A stretch of DNA of 64,000 nucleotides from Cercis canadensis (lineage: Eukaryota; Streptophyta; Magnoliopsida; Fabales; Fabaceae): contig QAOA01000583.1 of the NCBI GenBank assembly GCA_003255065.1, positions 133,954 through 197,953 of the forward strand, in the 5' to 3' direction. Position 1 is the stretch's first letter. Each line of letters opens with the position of its first letter. Below, one piece after another: positions 60,424-64,000 of this stretch. Position numbers and translations under genes: made by a program. A model generated the notes under the pieces. It made no database searches. It worked only from the letters and a program-made list of their open reading frames with translations, and had not been told where the DNA came from.

Positions 60424-60780
60424 AAAAACGCGGGCCGAAGGAATAAAGGCCCAATTTCGGTAAAAATTGATTTCAACCCAGTAAAGAGTTTAGTCCGAAA
60501 ATAAGCAAGAAATACCCTTTTAGTAGATCAATTCACAAAACAAAAAAAAAAAAAATTGCCCAAAAAAAAAATGCTGAAATTTCTTCAAATAAGAGATTCA
60601 GGCAAGATCAAGAAATAAAATTTGGGCACATATCAAGACATTATAAAAAATTTAGATTCCTTATTGACAAATTTTAGAAGAAATGAGCATTAAACAGAAA
60701 CATCCAATAGACAATCAAAATTCTTTAGCAAAAGTGAGATGCATATGAGCAAGCATCATGCACACATATACAAGAACACT
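60424..60780. other. Spacer between pol and envelope-like region
   Basis: Non-coding interval inside the Sirevirus-like element; A-rich, nothing recognised. Confidence 0.5.
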
Positions 60781-63700
60781 TCATCAATGCATATTGATCA
60801 TGCCTAAGAAAACATAACCTTTCTTCAGCTAAACAAAATATCAGCAAGCTGATCCTCAGTATTATAAAAAAGAGTTCAATGTCATCCTTAAGAACATGAT
60901 CTCTAAGAAAGTAATGCTTTATGTCTATACGCTTGGTTCTAAAATGCTACACTGGATTTCTTGCAATGTTTATGGCACTTGTATTATCACAAAGCAAAGG
61001 AATTTTGTTTAGAACAATACCATAGTCAGCCAATTGTTATTTCATCCAAAGCATTTATGAACAACAAAGTCTAGCCACCATGTATTCAGCCTCAGTTGTA
61101 GGTTGAGCTACTACATTTTGTTTCTTATATTGCCAAGAAACCAATGCTCCTCTAAGAAACTAATAACATCCACTTGTGCTCTTTCGATCAATGGAACAAC
61201 TAGGAGAATTAGAATCTGTATACGAAACTAGTTCGAAAGAACTAGTTCTGTTGAGCCATAAACCAACACTCACAAAACTGATTAGATAACGAAAAATTCT
61301 TTTTATAGCAGTTAAATGAGATTCCTTTGGAATAACTTGAAATCTGGTACAAGCATAAACTGAGAAAATAATATCTGGTCTACTAGCAGTCAAATACAGC
61401 AAGGATTCAATCATACCTTTATACTTTTTCTCACACACAAATTTACCTTTTTCATCTAGAACCATTTTTGTAGCAGGACTCATAGGAGTTGAAATGTCTT
61501 TTGCATTGTCCATGCCAAAATGCTTGAGTAGCTTTGTTGTGTACTTGGACTAATTAATGAAAGTTCCATCTTTGAGTTGCTTAACTTCCTGCTGATTAAA
61601 GCCTTGAGCTACCAATCTTGCTTTGTTTCTCACAACTTTGCCATCTTCATCAAGCTTGTTTATGAAAACCCATCTTGTATCAATGATTGAGTGACCTTTT
61701 GGTTCAGGTACAAGAGTCCAGACTTGATTCCTTAAGAACTGATTCAGCTCTTCTTGCATTGCCATGACCATGCTTCATCTTGTAGTGCTTCACCAATTTT
61801 GGTAGGCCCGGATAGAGATAAAAGAGCCAAGTTTACATGCTTGTCCCGAAGAGATGCTCTTGTACTAATCCCTCTTTCCAAGTCACCAATCACTTTTTCA
61901 ATTGGATGATCTTTTAGAATTCTGGTTTCTTTTGGCAGTGAGTCTCTCACATTTTTCTGAGGAGCTTCTTCTTGAATTGGTTCTGAAAAGTCCAATTCAA
62001 TTTGAATCGAATCACAAGGAATTTGTGTTACTTCCTTTTCTTGATCTTTCTCTTCTTTGGAGGATCCTTTGATGCTTTCCTGCACTATTTCATTTTCCTC
62101 AAGGGTTTTTGAAACCAAATGATAGTTAGATTTATTAAAGACTACATGCATTGATTCTTCTACAACAAGAGTTCTTTCGTTATAGACTCTATAAGCTTTG
62201 CTTGACAAAGAGTAGCCCAAGAAAATAGCTTCATCAGATTTTGAATCAAATTTTTCCAAATGTTCCTATCTATTATTTAGCACAAAACATTTACAACTAA
62301 AAGCATGAAAGTAGCTTACATTAGGTTTTCTTCCTTTCCAAAGCTCATATGGAGTTTTCTTTAAAATGTAGCATGTTGTATTTACAGCTTTAGCCCAAAA
62401 GTCTTTTGGCAAATCATTTTCGCACAACATAGTTATGCCCATCTCAACTAGAGTTCTATTTTTCCTTTCAACCACAAAAGTTTTGAAATAATTTGTTTTC
62501 GAATTCGCTACCATGATCACTTCTAATTGAGGTGATTGCAAACTCTTTTTCATTTTGAACTCTTTTGCTAAAACTTTCAAAGATCTCAAACGAATCATCC
62601 TTATGAGTAAGAAAGAAAACCCTAAGTAAATCTAGAAAAATCATCTAGAATGACAAAGCAATACTTCTTTTTTATTTAAACTAGATGTAGATGCTAGTCA
62701 AAAGAGATCCATATGGAGAAGTTGAAGTGGCCTAGAAGATGACAATTCTTTCTTGGACTTGAAAGAGGATTTGATTTGTTTGCCTTGTTGACAAGCAGCA
62801 CAAACCTTGCTTCTTTCAAAAACTAGTTTGGGCAAACTAAAAACCAGCTCCTTTTTAGAAAGCTTTGAAATAAGTTTAAAATTTACATGTCCAAGTCTTC
62901 TATATAGCCAAGAGGTATTGTTTTGAGAAGAAAAACATGTTACCTCTTTTGATTTCAAAGAGTCTCCAAAAATAGTATAGACATTGGGACATCTTTGATT
63001 AACAAATAAAACATAATCAAAATTTCTCTTGTGAATAATGCAATGAGGAGTTTCAAGAGTGATTTTATGACCCTTATCACAAAGTTGACTTATGCTCAGC
63101 AAATTATACATCAAACCTTTAACTAAGTAGACATTGTCAATAAGTAGATTAGGAGATATTTTGATTTTACCTAATCCGACAATTCTACCTTTGCTATTGT
63201 CACCAAAAGAGACATCTCTCAAATCCATTTGGTTAATGGAGACAAATTTTGAAGGATCTCCAATCATGTGTCCTGAACAGCCACTGTCTAGATACCAACA
63301 CTCACTTTTGGCTTGATAGCAAACCTGAAATAAGATCACAGAGGCTTAGGTACCCAAAATTCTTTGGGTCCTTTCATGTTACAGACAAATGTGCCTTTAG
63401 GCACTCATATCATCTTTCTTGCAGCACAAAGTTTCTTATAAGAGCATGCATTAGGAAAATGTCCTATACGACCACAATAGAAGCAAGTTCGTTTTGAAAA
63501 GGAATGTGAGAGGGAAGCTTTGACAAAAGAGTTTTTTGAAACTTTTGAAGTGCTAGGTTGAATATAATCTAAATCAGATTTGTCATTGCTTACTCTTTGC
63601 TTTCCTAAGATGGAATTCAAATTATTTCTTCCCTTAACAAACTTGACTAAGTCTCCAGGCAATTCATTNACAGACAAATGTGCCTTTAGGCACCCATATC

Positions 63701-63960
63701 ATCTTTCTTGCAGCACAAAGTTTCTTATAAGAGCATGCATTAGGAAAATGTCCTATATGACCACAATAGAAGCAAGTTTGTTTTGAAAAGGAATGTGAAA
63801 GGGAAGCTTTGACAAAAGAGTTTTTTGAAACTTTTGAAGTGCTAGGTTGAATATAATCTAAATCAGATTTGTCATTGCTTACTCTTTGCTTTCCTAAGAT
63901 GGAATTCAAATTATTTCTTCCCTTAACAAACTTGACTAAGTCTCCAGGCAATTCATTCAC
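60781..63960 (-). pseudogene. gag/pol region of the Sirevirus-like element (fossil)
   Basis: Parts recognisable on the minus strand: CCHC knuckle (TCFYCGRIGHFPNACSYKKL, ~63430-63490, and its assembly repeat ~63720-63780); protease (CWYLDSGCSGHM ~63260-63300); pre-integrase zinc region (SWLYRRLGHVNFKLISKLSK ~62870-62920); integrase core (~62266-62600; VVERKNRTLVEMG, PYELWKGRKPN); reverse transcriptase start (NQVWTLVPEPKGHSIIDTRW, KARLVAQGFNQ, ~61600-61735); C-terminal polymerase part (SLLYLTASRPDI ~61400); and RNase H (DRKSTSGCY ~61165 onward to ~60840). Broken in several places; the 5' part is outside the window. Confidence 0.88.
63381..63957. other. Single-N junction at 63669 with repeated flanks
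   Basis: 63381-63668 and 63670-63957 repeat the gag-knuckle segment of the Sirevirus-like element. Confidence 0.88.
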
Positions 63961-64000
63961 TTTTCTTTTTATTTTGTCATTTTCATTTTTGAGAGAAGAC

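Larger units (their letters stand above)
57134..64000 (-). mobile_element. Sirevirus-like Copia element on minus strand, broken, continues beyond window
   Basis: Reading on the minus strand, from high to low coordinates: gag knuckle, protease, integrase, reverse transcriptase, RNase H, an envelope-like region downstream of pol, a purine-rich area, then the 3' LTR (about 58225 down to 57134). The extra region after pol and the gag type are features of the Sirevirus lineage of Ty1/Copia. The 5' LTR lies outside the window, so age from LTR divergence cannot be judged. It is broken in several places. One single-N junction with a repeated ~288 bp flank (63669) is inside. Confidence 0.85.

Overview
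This window is plant nuclear DNA, most likely from a eudicot and possibly a woody species. The evidence is AT-rich intergenic sequence, GT-AG introns, NLR resistance-gene relics, and a dense nest of plant transposons (Mutator-like, CACTA, LINE, tRNA-derived SINE, Ty1/Copia, Ty3/Gypsy). Almost no intact host gene is present. Only the last exon of a probable pectinesterase-like gene (1-183) looks like ordinary host coding sequence. Two NLR relics (about 1.0-1.6 kb on +, and about 40.6-42.1 kb on -) suggest the locus once carried resistance genes.

Layout. 1-2.5 kb: pectinesterase-like 3' end, an imperfect direct duplication, and an NBS-domain relic. 2.5-14.3 kb: a CACTA-type element bounded by CACTACAAGAAAA / TTTTCTTGTAGTG, which carries pieces of a host gene on the minus strand. 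A 6.5 kb Mutator-like element (MULE, 7404-13950) is nested in it, with ~247 bp terminal inverted repeats and a perfect 9-bp target duplication. The MULE has two convergent genes: a small GRF-zinc-finger/coiled-coil/membrane protein and a decayed multi-exon MURA-type transposase. 14.55-18.28 kb: a 5'-truncated L1-type LINE with a 15-bp target duplication. 18.9-35.0 kb: a 16 kb Gypsy-type LTR element (Tat/Ogre-like) with ~3.16 kb LTRs, gag-like sequence and a 33-unit minisatellite; no pol was recognised. 38.1-39.7 kb: a Pack-MULE carrying an almost complete but broken DUF868 gene copy. 42.8-49.1 kb: a Copia element on +. 49.6 kb: a Mutator-type MITE. 51.5-52.0 kb: a SINE. 53.8-56.6 kb: a second, internally deleted relative of the MULE coding block beside another CACTA-type terminus. 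57.1-64.0 kb: a Sirevirus-like Copia element on -, with an envelope-like region, running off the window.

Assembly. Besides a 937-N gap (24147-25083) there are nine isolated single-N positions (28283, 35188, 37552, 40192, 43550, 45597, 48209, 51690, 63669). At each one, the sequence after the N restarts a segment already given just before it (36 to ~845 bp, a few percent different). These look like unmerged contig overlaps or alternative haplotypes rather than biological tandem repeats, and lengths and copy numbers across them should be discounted.

Most interesting. (i) The MULE family encodes a conserved second protein (GRF finger, coiled coil, C-terminal hydrophobic segment) convergent to the transposase. 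(ii) A related copy has lost the catalytic core through a deletion with a 2-bp microhomology, and it abuts a CACTA terminus. (iii) Two gene-capturing elements are present (CACTA and Pack-MULE). (iv) The Gypsy element carries an array whose unit resembles a pol III B box. All identifications come from motif reading without database searches.
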